From NCBI GenBank assembly GCA_945862325.1, contig CAMAXZ010000040.1, positions 1 through 37,481 on the forward strand: a DNA stretch of 37,481 bases, read 5' to 3'. A program made the position numbers and the translations under genes. The DNA comes from Klebsiella pneumoniae. GTDB taxonomy: Bacteria; Myxococcota_A; UBA796; SXON01. Below the pieces are notes generated by a model. It did not search any database. It was not told where the DNA came from and saw only the letters and a list, made by a program, of their open reading frames with translations. Below are positions 6,872 through 15,050 of this stretch, piece after piece. Within the stretch, counting starts at the first letter, position 1. Each line of letters begins with the position of its first letter.

Positions 6872-8988
6872 GAGGCCTGCTCGTTCTTGCCGGGCGCCGG
6901 ACGCGCGGCCGGAGCCTGGGTGTAGAGGCGTGCATATTGCCGGTAATACCCGCCGGTCCGCCCTTCCTGGACCTTGTTCAGCACGGCGCCGATCGGCTCC
7001 ACGCCTCCGGCTTCGAGCCGCGCCCGCGCGTCGCTCAACATGCGCCGGGTCGTGCGCTCCGACTCGACCACCAGCAAGGTGCCGCGCGAGGCGCGCGACA
7101 GCGACACGGCGTCGGACACCGCGAGCAACGGCGGCGCGTCCACGATCACCATCTCGTAGGTCCGCGCGAGCTCCTGGACGACCTGCCGGAGGCGCAGGGA
7201 CTCGACCACCCGGCCCGGGTTCGACGGCAGCGGGCCCGAGGTGAGCACGAACAGGTTGTCGAGCGGGGTGGCCTGCACCGCGTCGGCGAGGGGGGTGGTC
7301 TGGTTGAGGACCGAGCTCACCCCTCGATCGTTGACGAGGTCGGCGAAGTTGCGGTGCTGCGTCGGGCGGCGGAAGTCGCAGTCGACCACGACGACGCGGT
7401 GCCCGTCGAGGGCGAAGCACGTCGCGAGGTGCACCGCGAAGGTGCTCTTGCCCTCCCCGGGGGCGCAGCTGGTGACGGTGAGCACGTCGATCCGCTGGTC
7501 GACCCCGGCGAACGCGATGCTGTTGCGCACGGCCCGGTAGGCCTCGAGGAGCGGGTCGGTCGGGTCGAGCGTGGCCGGGTTGGCGCCCTTCCGATGGCGG
7601 AATCGAGGAATGACGCCGAGGGCGGCGAGCGGCCACACCTCGCGGAGGTCGTCGAACGTGGTGACGCTGTCGTCGACGTACTCGAACAGGAACACGAGCG
7701 CGAAGCCCATACAGGTGCCGACGAAGCCGCCGAGGATCAAGAACACCAGGAGCTTCGGCGCGTCGTGGCGCTCGGGGATCCGGGCGGGCTCGACGCTCTT
7801 CATGTCGGCGACGGTCATCGCCTCGGCCACGGCGATCTGGTACTCCTGCTCGATCAGCGACTTGTAGACGGCCTGCGTCGCGTCCGCGGCGAGCTGCAGC
7901 TCGGCGAGACGGCGCCCCTTCTCGGGGAACTCCCCCGCTTCCTGCACGGTCTCGCCGACGAGGCGGAGGAGCTCCGCGCGCCGCTCGCGCAGCCCGGCGT
8001 ACTGCACCCCGAGGGTCTCGACGGCGGAATCGAGCTGGTGTTCCTCCGCGAGCGCCTGACGGAGCTCGGCGGTGACCGAGGCGATCTGCTTGTCGAGCTG
8101 CACGATGTCGGGGTGCCTGGCGGTCTTGTCGAGGAGCTGCTTCTCCTTGGCGAGGCGGAGCTCCGTGAGCGCCGAGCGGAGCTCGCGAACCTGCGTGTTG
8201 GTCGCGAGCGTGCCGGGGGCGACGAGCGCTTCGGACTCGCGCTCGTTGAGCTGCGCGCGCTTCTCGGCCTGGGCGTCGAGGTCCGCGAGCTGCGCCTCGA
8301 CCGCGCCGATCTCCGAGACGAGGGCGCTCGCGCGGCCCACCGCGGCCTTGGTCTCCGCGTCGAGGTCGATCACCGACTCGGCGCGGAGCGCCGCCGCGAC
8401 GTTGCCCATGGCGGTGTCGAACTGCACCTTGAGGCGCTGCTGCTCCGTCTTCACGAAGGTCAGCGCGTCCCGCGTGTCGGACTTGGCGCGCTCGACGCTG
8501 TCGGCGAGGAACACCTCGACGACGGTGTCCGCGAGCAGCGCGGCCAGCTCCGGCGTGTTCGCGACGGACGTGACGACGAGGATGGTGGTGCCTTGCTGCT
8601 CTTCGAGCTCGATCCACGGGGCCGCGAGCACCTGCCCGTCGAGCCCCGGCACGAGCAGCTTCTCGGCCGGGAGCAGCTCGCCGTACATGTCGCGGAGCTG
8701 CAAGCGCCAGATCACCTCGTCGAGGATGGGCCGCATCGTCGCGAGCGCCATCTTGGTCTGCATGTCGTCGCTGCCGCCCGCGAGGGACTGCGCCATCTCC
8801 GAGAGGTCCATCTCCGAGAGGATGCTCATGGACGACGAGCTGCTCTCGACGCTGACCTTCGCCGCCGCGGCGTACTGCTTCGGGAGGACCAACGCCAGGA
8901 CGACCGCGCCGACCGTGAAGAAGACCACGGCCTGCAGGAACAGCCACTTCCGACGGAGCAACGCGGCCCAGACCTTCAGCAGTTCCAT
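6868..8988 (-). CDS. wzc: Polysaccharide co-polymerase and tyrosine autokinase (Wzc-type BY-kinase)
   Basis: 706 residues with full-length Wzc architecture. Transmembrane helix 1 (~17-35) is followed by the Wzz chain-length domain, a long periplasmic coiled coil (~165-380) and transmembrane helix 2 (~412-434). The cytoplasmic BY-kinase domain has Walker A APGEGKST (509-516), Walker A' VVVDCDF (533-539) and Walker B MVIVDAP (613-619). The C-terminus carries a tyrosine cluster, Y681, Y682, Y685 and Y689, the expected autophosphorylation sites. Wzc-type proteins control polymer length and gate export through the outer-membrane OPX channel by cycles of autophosphorylation. The start ATG 8988 is preceded by GGGAG, and a longer frame reaching 9066 has no better start. 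It is transcribed away from the OPX gene, and the stop overlaps the HEAT lipoprotein gene. No separate tyrosine phosphatase is seen in this window. Confidence 0.95.
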   Translation of the reverse strand: MELLKVWAALLRRKWLFLQAVVFFTVGAVVLALVLPKQYAAAAKVSVESSSSSMSILSEMDLSEMAQSLAGGSDDMQTKMALATMRPILDEVIWRLQLRDMYGELLPAEKLLVPGLDGQVLAAPWIELEEQQGTTILVVTSVANTPELAALLADTVVEVFLADSVERAKSDTRDALTFVKTEQQRLKVQFDTAMGNVAAALRAESVIDLDAETKAAVGRASALVSEIGAVEAQLADLDAQAEKRAQLNERESEALVAPGTLATNTQVRELRSALTELRLAKEKQLLDKTARHPDIVQLDKQIASVTAELRQALAEEHQLDSAVETLGVQYAGLRERRAELLRLVGETVQEAGEFPEKGRRLAELQLAADATQAVYKSLIEQEYQIAVAEAMTVADMKSVEPARIPERHDAPKLLVFLILGGFVGTCMGFALVFLFEYVDDSVTTFDDLREVWPLAALGVIPRFRHRKGANPATLDPTDPLLEAYRAVRNSIAFAGVDQRIDVLTVTSCAPGEGKSTFAVHLATCFALDGHRVVVVDCDFRRPTQHRNFADLVNDRGVSSVLNQTTPLADAVQATPLDNLFVLTSGPLPSNPGRVVESLRLRQVVQELARTYEMVIVDAPPLLAVSDAVSLSRASRGTLLVVESERTTRRMLSDARARLEAGGVEPIGAVLNKVQEGRTGGYYRQYARLYTQAPAARPAPGKNEQAS

Positions 8989-9036
8989 GGAGCTCCCGGC
9001 GCCGCCCCGTACAGCCCGGACGGCGCGCGACGGACC

Positions 9037-9066
9037 GCTATAGCCCTGGCGCGCGCGCCGCCGCAA
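9037..9066 (-). promoter_or_regulatory. Candidate sigma70-type promoter for wzc with embedded palindrome
   Basis: On the minus strand, TTGCGG (9066-9061) and TATAGC (9042-9037) are separated by 18 bases and lie about 50 bases before the wzc start. A perfect 12-base palindrome, GGCGCGCGCGCC (9048-9059), sits between the two boxes, where a repressor could act. The octamer GCTATAGC is itself palindromic, so the same -10 could read towards the export operon, although no good -35 exists on that side. In DNA this rich in GC the palindrome may be chance. Confidence 0.35.
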
Positions 9067-9107
9067 GTGGAATGCCGGCGCGGGCGAACGGAGATACGCG
9101 GCACGCC

Positions 9108-9836
9108 ATGCGCGTCATCGTCTCGCTCCTGCTTCTCTCGGGGCCCGCGTACGCGGCAGGGACCGTGCGGGCGCCCAACGTGTCGGACCAGGACGTCGAG
9201 CTCCGCGTCCCGCCCGCAGAGGCGTTCACGTTCGGCCCGGGCGACGCGATGCGCATCACCGTGTGGCGACACGACGACCTCACGATGGACGTGGTGGTCG
9301 CGCCCGACGGCGCGATCTCCTACCCGCTCGTCGGGCGCATCCTCGTCGCGGGCCTCACCTACGAGCAGCTCCTCGCACGGCTGCAGTCGGCGGTCAGCGA
9401 GTACTACATCGACGCGCAGGTGGCGGTGAACGTCACGAACGTGTCGAGCCAGCGCGTCGTCGTCTGCGGCGAGGTCAACAACCCCGCCGTGCTGCAGGTC
9501 ACCACCGAGATGAGCATCCTCGAGGCGCTCACCCGCACCGGCGGCATCAACCCGGATGCGCGCACCCGAAACGTGCTGCTCATTCGCGGCGGCATGGACA
9601 CCCCGAAGCTCTACACGGTCAACGTCGAGAGCATCTACGGCGCCGGCGACATGTCGCAGCTCGTGTACCTGCAGAAAGGCGACATCGTGTACGTGCCGCC
9701 GAAGACGATCACCAACGTCGAGCGGTTCTTCCGGCGCATCTCTTCGGTGCTCGCGCCCGCGGTCAGCGCCTCGGCGATGTACCGGAACATCGTGTCCGGC
9801 ACCACGCTGGGCAGCGCGATCGAAGCGGCCGAGTAG
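9108..9836 (+). CDS. Outer-membrane polysaccharide export (OPX) protein, short Wza-like
   Basis: 242 residues. The signal peptide is MRVIVSLLLLSGPAYA with a type I (AxA) cleavage site and no lipobox cysteine. The Poly_export domain spans ~35-110 (FGPGDAMRITVWRHDDL... VVAPDGAISYPLVGRI). One SLBB-like domain follows (VVVCGEVNNPAVLQV... LTRTGGINPDA). The C-terminus has a short amphipathic helix (TNVERFFRRISSVLAPAVSA) instead of the long helix that forms the outer-membrane barrel of E. coli Wza (379 residues). Short OPX proteins of this kind are known from myxobacteria and are thought to need a separate barrel partner. I chose ATG 9108 because it gives a clean signal peptide; ATG 9072 adds 12 polar residues. 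It is first in the six-gene EPS operon. Confidence 0.9.
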   Translation: MRVIVSLLLLSGPAYAAGTVRAPNVSDQDVELRVPPAEAFTFGPGDAMRITVWRHDDLTMDVVVAPDGAISYPLVGRILVAGLTYEQLLARLQSAVSEYYIDAQVAVNVTNVSSQRVVVCGEVNNPAVLQVTTEMSILEALTRTGGINPDARTRNVLLIRGGMDTPKLYTVNVESIYGAGDMSQLVYLQKGDIVYVPPKTITNVERFFRRISSVLAPAVSASAMYRNIVSGTTLGSAIEAAE

Positions 9837-9851
9837 GCCGGCTCGACGCCG

Positions 9852-11291
9852 ATGGGGCGCCTGACCGGGTTCGCGCTCGGCCTCCTCGACGCGCTCTGCG
9901 TGCTCGCCGCCCTCATCCTTTCGTGGTCCTTCTGGCTCTGGCGCGCGCCGAACCTCCAGGACCTCCTGCAACCGGCGTGGACCCAACTCCTGCTCCCGAA
10001 CCCGTGGATGCCCGCGGGGACGGTGATGATCGTCGGGTGGGCCTTCGCCATGCGCCAGCAGGGCATGTTCGATCCGGGGCGCCTCGAGAACAGCGTCCGC
10101 ATCGCCAGCGCCGCCACGCGCGCCGCCGCGGCGATGACCGTCTTCACGGTCGTGGCGAATTTCCTCCTCGCCGACCGCCTGTACGCCCGCGGGCTCGTCC
10201 TGCCGTTCCTGGTGTCGAGCTGGTTGTTCGTCCTCGGCGCACGCCTGCTGGTGTTTCGGCTGCTCTTGCGGCTCGAGCGCCCGCCGACCGCCGAGCCCGC
10301 GCTCATCGTCGGCGCCGGGCACGACGCCGGCGAGATGGCGGCGCGGCTCGAGCGCGACGCGCGCCACGTCTGCCGCGTGGTCGGCTTCGTCCGTACGGAC
10401 TCCGACGGCCCCGCCCACGTCGACGGCGCGCGCGTGCTCGGCGGGGTGGACGACGTGGCGGCGCTGGTCAACCGCCACGACGTCGGCGCGCTCATCCTGG
10501 CGGTGCGCGGCCTGCCGCGCCAGGACGCGATGAAGTTGGCGTTGCTCGCCGATCGTATGGGGCTGCGCGTGCTCCAGGCGCCGTACTCCTGGGGCGTGGT
10601 CAGCCCGCGCCTCGGGTTCGCGCGGGTCGGCGGGCTCGACCTGATCGACCTCGCCGGCATCCGCTACTCGACCATGGCCGAGCGCGTGAAGCGCAGCTTC
10701 GACGTGATCTGTGTCCTCCTCGGCGGCGCTGCGCTCGCGCCGCTGCTGCTCGTCGTTGCGGGGGCGATCGCCCTGACCGACGGCGGCCCGGTGCTCTACG
10801 CGAGCAAGCGGGTGGGCCGCGGCGGTCGCGTGTTCGACTTCCTGAAGTTTCGGTCGATGGTCGTCGACGCCGACCAACAGAAGGACGCCCTGCGCCACCT
10901 CAACGAGTCCGACGGGCGCTTGTTCAAGATCCGCGACGATCCTCGAATCACGCCTCTCGGACGCTTCATCCGCAAGTACAGCATCGACGAGCTGCCGCAG
11001 CTCTGGAACGTGCTGCGCGGCGAGATGAACCTCGTGGGACCACGGCCGCTGCCGGTGCAGGACCTCGCCGGAATCGAGTCGGACCCCGAGATGTCCTATT
11101 GGTTCGAGATGCGCCACCGCGTGAACCCGGGAATCACCGGGCTCTGGCAGGTGTCCGGGCGCTCGAGCCTGGGCTTCGCCGAGATGGTGCGCCACGACAT
11201 CCGCTACATCCAAGACTGGTCGCTCTGGCTCGACCTCCAGATCCTCCTGAAGACCATCCCGGCGGTGGTCCGGGGTCGCGGCGCCTCGTGA
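9852..11291 (+). CDS. Initiating polyprenyl glycosylphosphotransferase (WbaP/WcaJ family)
   Basis: 479 residues. Four hydrophobic segments lie at ~7-30, 55-67, 92-106 and 116-138. A nucleotide-binding-like linker domain with LIVGAGHDAGEMA follows at ~150-250, and the bacterial sugar transferase domain runs from ~278 to the end. Signature elements are KRSFDV (280-285), the membrane re-entrant helix, GGPVLYASKRVG, FDFLKFRSM, the DDPRITPLGRFIRKYSIDELPQLWNV block, and LVGPRP. The enzyme transfers a hexose-1-phosphate from its UDP-sugar to undecaprenyl phosphate, the first committed step of repeat-unit synthesis at the inner membrane. The sugar cannot be read from the sequence; glucose or galactose is typical for this subfamily. 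The stop overlaps the flippase start (GTGA). Confidence 0.95.
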   Translation: MGRLTGFALGLLDALCVLAALILSWSFWLWRAPNLQDLLQPAWTQLLLPNPWMPAGTVMIVGWAFAMRQQGMFDPGRLENSVRIASAATRAAAAMTVFTVVANFLLADRLYARGLVLPFLVSSWLFVLGARLLVFRLLLRLERPPTAEPALIVGAGHDAGEMAARLERDARHVCRVVGFVRTDSDGPAHVDGARVLGGVDDVAALVNRHDVGALILAVRGLPRQDAMKLALLADRMGLRVLQAPYSWGVVSPRLGFARVGGLDLIDLAGIRYSTMAERVKRSFDVICVLLGGAALAPLLLVVAGAIALTDGGPVLYASKRVGRGGRVFDFLKFRSMVVDADQQKDALRHLNESDGRLFKIRDDPRITPLGRFIRKYSIDELPQLWNVLRGEMNLVGPRPLPVQDLAGIESDPEMSYWFEMRHRVNPGITGLWQVSGRSSLGFAEMVRHDIRYIQDWSLWLDLQILLKTIPAVVRGRGAS

Positions 11292-12781
11292 GCGCCACCC
11301 CGTCGGACGCCGCCACCGTCGGCCGGACCGCGCTCGGGCTCGCGCCGCTCGCGGTCCTCTCGCGCGGGGTCGCCTTCTTCGTCCCGGTCGCGGTCGCGCG
11401 CGTCTGGGGCGCGATCCCCGCCACGGACGCCTTCTTCTGGGCGTTGGGCGTACCGACGTTCGTGCTCGTCCTCGCCGCGATGGCGGTCGCCACCGTGCTC
11501 ATCGTCCCGCTCTCCGAGCTGCGGGCGCGGGCCCCCGACCGCGTGCCGGGGTTCGTCGGCGCCGCGCTCCTCGCGGCCGCCGCAGCCGCAGCCGCGTTCG
11601 CCGCGATCTTCGCGGCGTTGTCTCCAGTCGCCGCGGCCCTCACCACCCGGTTCGACCCGGAGACGACACGCCTCGCGGCCCGCGCCGCGTGGACCCTGGT
11701 GCCCTTCGCGAGCACGGTCGCGGCGGCGACGGTCGCGCGGGTGGCGTGCGAGGCGCACGGCGCCTTCCGCGTGAGCGTGGGCGCGCCGTTGGCGAGGGGC
11801 GCGGTCGTCATCGGCGCGGTCGTGGCGTCGGCGCCCGCCGGCGCGGAGTGGCTGCCCGCGTGTTTCCTCGCGGGCAACCTCGTCGAGATCGGGATCCTCG
11901 TCTGGGCGCTCGGGCGCGTGGGCGCGGGCCCCGCGTGGCCTCGGGCGTGGCCGCCGGAGCTCACCGCCGCCCTCACGCGCGTGGCCCCGGTGCTCGGCGG
12001 CGAAGGGCTGGTCGCGTCGAACCTCCTCGTCGATCGTGCGTTCGCGGCGACCCTCGCCGCGGGCTCGGTCAGCCTGCTCGAGTACGCGGACCGCGCGCAG
12101 ATGATCCCGCGCACCCTGCTCGAGAGCACGCTCGTGTCGGTCGCGTTCGCGGGCTGGGCGGCCGCGCGCGCCCGCGGGGACGACGAGGCGCGCCGCGCCG
12201 CGGTGGCGACGTCGCTCTGGTGGGTGCTGCTGTTCGCGCCGCCGATGCTCGCCGGGCTCAGCGTGGGGCGCGTCGCCCTCGCCCGCCTGCTCTACGGCGG
12301 GGGCACCCTGAGCGCGGAGCAGCTCGCCACGGTCGCGGCCAACATCGACGCGTTCCTGCCCGGCGTGCTCTTCGGCCTGCTCGGGGCGCTGATCGTCAAG
12401 GCCCACGTCGTCGAGGGGCGCACGACCCTGGTGCTCGGCCTCGGCCTGATGTCGTTCGCGCTCAACGCGTCGCTGAACGTCGCGCTGATCGGCTCGTTGG
12501 GGCTCGTCGGCCTCGCGGCGTCGTCGTCGATCACCACCGCGGTGGTGACCGTGGTGTCGTTCGTGCGGCTCGCGCCCGAGCTGCGCGGCGCGCTCGGACC
12601 GCGCGCGGCCGCGGCGGCCGTGCTCGTCGTCCTCGGCAGCCTCGGCGTCACGATCGTGGCGCACGTGTTCGCGTTCGCCCCCGCGACCGTCCTCGATCCC
12701 TGGTTATGGGCGGCGTCGCTGCCGTGCTTCGGCCTGCTCGCGTTTGCGGCGAGCCGGGCGCGCGCCGGCGGAGGGTCGTGA
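11288..12781 (+). CDS. MurJ/MOP-superfamily lipid-linked oligosaccharide flippase (Wzx role)
   Basis: 497 residues from GTG 11288, which overlaps the preceding stop. The protein is almost wholly hydrophobic with about 13-14 membrane helices. It has the layout of the MVF/MurJ branch of the MOP exporter superfamily: an N-terminal LAPLAVLSRGVAFFVPVAVARVWG helix, ATDAFFWALGVPT, the later YADRAQMIPRTLLESTLVSV segment, LLYGGGTLS, and a late LNASLNVALIGSLGLVGLAASSS helix. In this EPS operon it should act as Wzx, moving the undecaprenyl-linked repeat unit to the periplasmic face. MurJ itself flips lipid II, but being sandwiched between the initiating transferase and the polymerase argues for the EPS job. 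The true start was hidden within a much longer spurious frame. Confidence 0.88.
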   Translation: MSATPSDAATVGRTALGLAPLAVLSRGVAFFVPVAVARVWGAIPATDAFFWALGVPTFVLVLAAMAVATVLIVPLSELRARAPDRVPGFVGAALLAAAAAAAAFAAIFAALSPVAAALTTRFDPETTRLAARAAWTLVPFASTVAAATVARVACEAHGAFRVSVGAPLARGAVVIGAVVASAPAGAEWLPACFLAGNLVEIGILVWALGRVGAGPAWPRAWPPELTAALTRVAPVLGGEGLVASNLLVDRAFAATLAAGSVSLLEYADRAQMIPRTLLESTLVSVAFAGWAAARARGDDEARRAAVATSLWWVLLFAPPMLAGLSVGRVALARLLYGGGTLSAEQLATVAANIDAFLPGVLFGLLGALIVKAHVVEGRTTLVLGLGLMSFALNASLNVALIGSLGLVGLAASSSITTAVVTVVSFVRLAPELRGALGPRAAAAAVLVVLGSLGVTIVAHVFAFAPATVLDPWLWAASLPCFGLLAFAASRARAGGGS

Positions 12782-13884
12782 TCGGGGTCCTGCGCAACTC
12801 CCTGCTCGTCGTGGCCGTCGCCACGTCGCCGTACATCCTGCTCGGGGTGTCGTTGCCCCTTCCAGGCTGGCAATTCGACGCCCCGATCGCCGATCTCGCC
12901 GCGCTCGGCTGCCTCCTCCTCGCGCCCCTCGCGGGCCGCCGGGCGCCCGCGCCCGCCCCCGTCGCGTGGGCCGCGCTCGTGCTCGTGGGGCTCGCCGCGG
13001 CGCTGCTCGGTGACGCGCCCCGCGAGGCCGTCCACGTATTGATTCGGAAGCCGATCTTCCTGTACCTCGCGTGGGGCGTCGGCGTCGCAACTGCTGTGGC
13101 ATTGGCGCCCCGCGGCGTGCTGACGGCGGCGCTCGGGGTCGCGTGCGCCGGGGCCCTCGCCGTGACGGTCGGCGCCTCGTTCGTGCGGATCGCCCGGGGG
13201 GACGCGCTCTGGTTCGCCGCGATCGACCACCTCACCAACAACCACAAGACCATCGCGCTCGCGTCGGTGCCGCTGCTCGGCCTATACGCTTCCTTCCGCC
13301 ATCGGTGGGGATGGACCTCGATCGTCGCCGCGGTGGCCCTCGCCGCGTCGATGTCGCGCACCGCGTGGATCGCCGCGGGCGCGGGGCTCGCCCAGGTCCT
13401 TCGATGGAGGGGTCGACCGCTCGCCGCGATCCCTGGCCTCGTTCCAGGGCTGATCCTCGGCGGCGCGGCGGCGGCCGTGCTCGCCCCGACCCTCGCCCGC
13501 TCCGTCGCGCAGCTCGACGCGGCGCGCTCGCGGTTGCTCCTCGACCGCCGCGCGCTCGAGCTCTGGTGGGCGCACCCGCTGCTCGGCGCTTCGCCCGGCG
13601 CGAACACGCGCTTCGAAGCGTCAATATTCCCCGATTACCGCGTCAACGGCGTCGACGCGCACGGGGTCATCCAGAAGCTCGCGAGCGAGTACGGGCTCCT
13701 CGGCTTGCTCGCGTTCGCGGCCGCCACCGCCACGATCGCCCTGCGCGTGCGGGCGCGCGCGCACCCCGGCGCCTGGGCGGCCTTCGTGGCGGCGCACGTG
13801 TCGCTGCTGTTCTCGACCGAGGTGTACTCGCAGACCCATTGGGTGGTGATCGCCGTGTGCTGGGGCCTCGCGGCGCGCCGATGA
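12778..13884 (+). CDS. O-antigen ligase/Wzy-type polymerase family membrane protein
   Basis: 368 residues from GTG 12778, overlapping the flippase stop (GTGA). About ten hydrophobic helices are visible. The periplasmic-loop region carries HPLLGASPGANTRFE and, later, DAHGVIQKLASEYGLLGLLAF, which matches the conserved His and 'xxEyGllGll' signature of the Wzy_C/O-antigen ligase family. These proteins join undecaprenyl-linked repeat units in the periplasm (Wzy) or ligate them to an acceptor (WaaL), and the two cannot be told apart from sequence. Position between the flippase and a glycosyltransferase, in a locus with Wzc and OPX, favours the polymerase role. A cluster of basic residues in the loops (RSVAQLDAARSRLLLDRRALE) fits binding of a phospholipid-linked substrate. 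It overlaps the next gene (ATGA). Confidence 0.85.
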   Translation: MIGVLRNSLLVVAVATSPYILLGVSLPLPGWQFDAPIADLAALGCLLLAPLAGRRAPAPAPVAWAALVLVGLAAALLGDAPREAVHVLIRKPIFLYLAWGVGVATAVALAPRGVLTAALGVACAGALAVTVGASFVRIARGDALWFAAIDHLTNNHKTIALASVPLLGLYASFRHRWGWTSIVAAVALAASMSRTAWIAAGAGLAQVLRWRGRPLAAIPGLVPGLILGGAAAAVLAPTLARSVAQLDAARSRLLLDRRALELWWAHPLLGASPGANTRFEASIFPDYRVNGVDAHGVIQKLASEYGLLGLLAFAAATATIALRVRARAHPGAWAAFVAAHVSLLFSTEVYSQTHWVVIAVCWGLAARR

Positions 13885-15050
13885 AGATCCTCGTCGTCCA
13901 CAGCTTCTGGCACGCGCGCGGCGGCGACTGGACGAGCTTGTCCACGCTGTCCGACGCGCTCGAAGCGGCGGGGCACACGGTCATCCCGTTCGCGATGCGC
14001 CACCCGGACAACGCGCCGAGCGCGTGGGAAGGCTGGTTCGCCCCCTGGAACGCGGACGCCCGCGCCGACGGGGTGTGGTCGCTCCGGGCGGCCGCGGCGG
14101 TGTCGCGGCTCGTGCGCGCCCACCGTCCCGACGTCGCCCACGCGCACCATCTGCATCGGCACCTCACCCCGTCGGTGCTCGGGGCCCTCCGCCGGCTCCG
14201 CGTCCCCACCGTGTGGACCCTGCACGACCACGAGCTCGTGTGCCCGACCGGGCTCGCCCACGCGGCGGGGGATCCGCCGGGCGCCGAGTGTTCGAGGTGT
14301 GACGCAGGGTTTCACCACGCGGTGATCCATCGGTGCAAGCGGGCGGCGTTGGCGCCGAGCGCGGCCGTCGCGCTCGAGCACGGCGTGCACGCCGCGCTCG
14401 GCGTACGCCGCGCCGCGGACCGGTTCCTCACACCCTCGAGGTTCCTCCTCGATCGTCTCGCGGCGCGCGGGGTGCCGGCAGAACGCCTGCGCCACGTCCC
14501 GAACCCGGTGGTCGCGCCGCGCGAGGCGCCGCTCGATCCGTCGGGGCCCGTCGTGTTCGCCGGCCGCTTGACCCCCGAGAAGGGGGTGGAGGACGTCCTC
14601 GCGGCCGCGCGCCGGCTGCCGGACGCACCCTTCGTGATCGCCGGCGGGTTCGGCGAGCCGGGCGGCGACACGCCACGCAACGTGCGGTACGTCGGCCACC
14701 TCGACGGGTCGGCGCTGGGGCGGCTCATCGCGTCCGCCAGCGTGGTGCTCACGCCGTCACGGTGGCCCGAGAACGACCCTTACGCGGTGCTCGAGCCCAT
14801 GGCCGCGGGGCGCGCCGTGGTCGCGTGCCGCGTCGGCGGCATCCCGGAGCAGATCGACCACGCCGTGGACGGCTGGTTGGTCGAACCTGGAAACCCCGCG
14901 GCGCTCGCCAGCGCCGTCGCGCGGCTGCGCGCGCGCCCGGACGAGATGGTACGCCTCGGCACAAACGCGCGAGTTCGTGTCGCGCGAGAGAGGGACCCCG
15001 CGCACATCGCAGGTAGAGTCGCCGCGATTTACCGTGAGTTGATCCGCTGA
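13881..15050 (+). CDS. GT4-family glycosyltransferase
   Basis: 389 residues. The N-terminal Rossmann-like half begins MKILVVHSFWHARGGDWTS with an acceptor-binding Gly-Gly loop, and contains DVAHAHHLHRHLTPSVL and TVWTLHDHELVCPTG. The C-terminal donor-binding half has VVFAGRLTPEKGVEDVL, YVGHLDGSALGRLIASASVVLTPSRW and the GT4 E-x7-E region NDPYAVLEPMAAGRAVVA. This is a retaining GT-B enzyme that adds one sugar from a nucleotide donor to the growing lipid-linked repeat unit on the cytoplasmic face. Donor and linkage are unknown; mannose from GDP-mannose is a plausible guess given ManC nearby. A Cys-rich insert (CPTGLAHAAGD... CSRCDAGFHHAVIHRC) resembles that of other GT4 enzymes from capsule loci. 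It is coupled to both neighbours, with ATGA upstream and TGATG downstream. Confidence 0.93.
   Translation: MKILVVHSFWHARGGDWTSLSTLSDALEAAGHTVIPFAMRHPDNAPSAWEGWFAPWNADARADGVWSLRAAAAVSRLVRAHRPDVAHAHHLHRHLTPSVLGALRRLRVPTVWTLHDHELVCPTGLAHAAGDPPGAECSRCDAGFHHAVIHRCKRAALAPSAAVALEHGVHAALGVRRAADRFLTPSRFLLDRLAARGVPAERLRHVPNPVVAPREAPLDPSGPVVFAGRLTPEKGVEDVLAAARRLPDAPFVIAGGFGEPGGDTPRNVRYVGHLDGSALGRLIASASVVLTPSRWPENDPYAVLEPMAAGRAVVACRVGGIPEQIDHAVDGWLVEPGNPAALASAVARLRARPDEMVRLGTNARVRVARERDPAHIAGRVAAIYRELIR

Noticed and set aside
8976..11213. Minus-strand open frame of 745 codons across the OPX and phosphoglycosyltransferase genes
   Set aside because: Shadow of two well-supported plus-strand genes; the His/Glu/Arg-rich composition is an antisense artefact.
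9263..11287. Long plus-strand frame joining the flippase to an upstream 670-residue Arg-rich extension
   Set aside because: The extension overlaps the OPX and phosphoglycosyltransferase genes in another frame; the real flippase start is GTG 11288, which overlaps the preceding stop.
11288..12781. Assignment as true MurJ (lipid II flippase)
   Set aside because: The fold matches, but the gene is embedded between the initiating transferase and polymerase of an EPS operon; the Wzx role is more likely.
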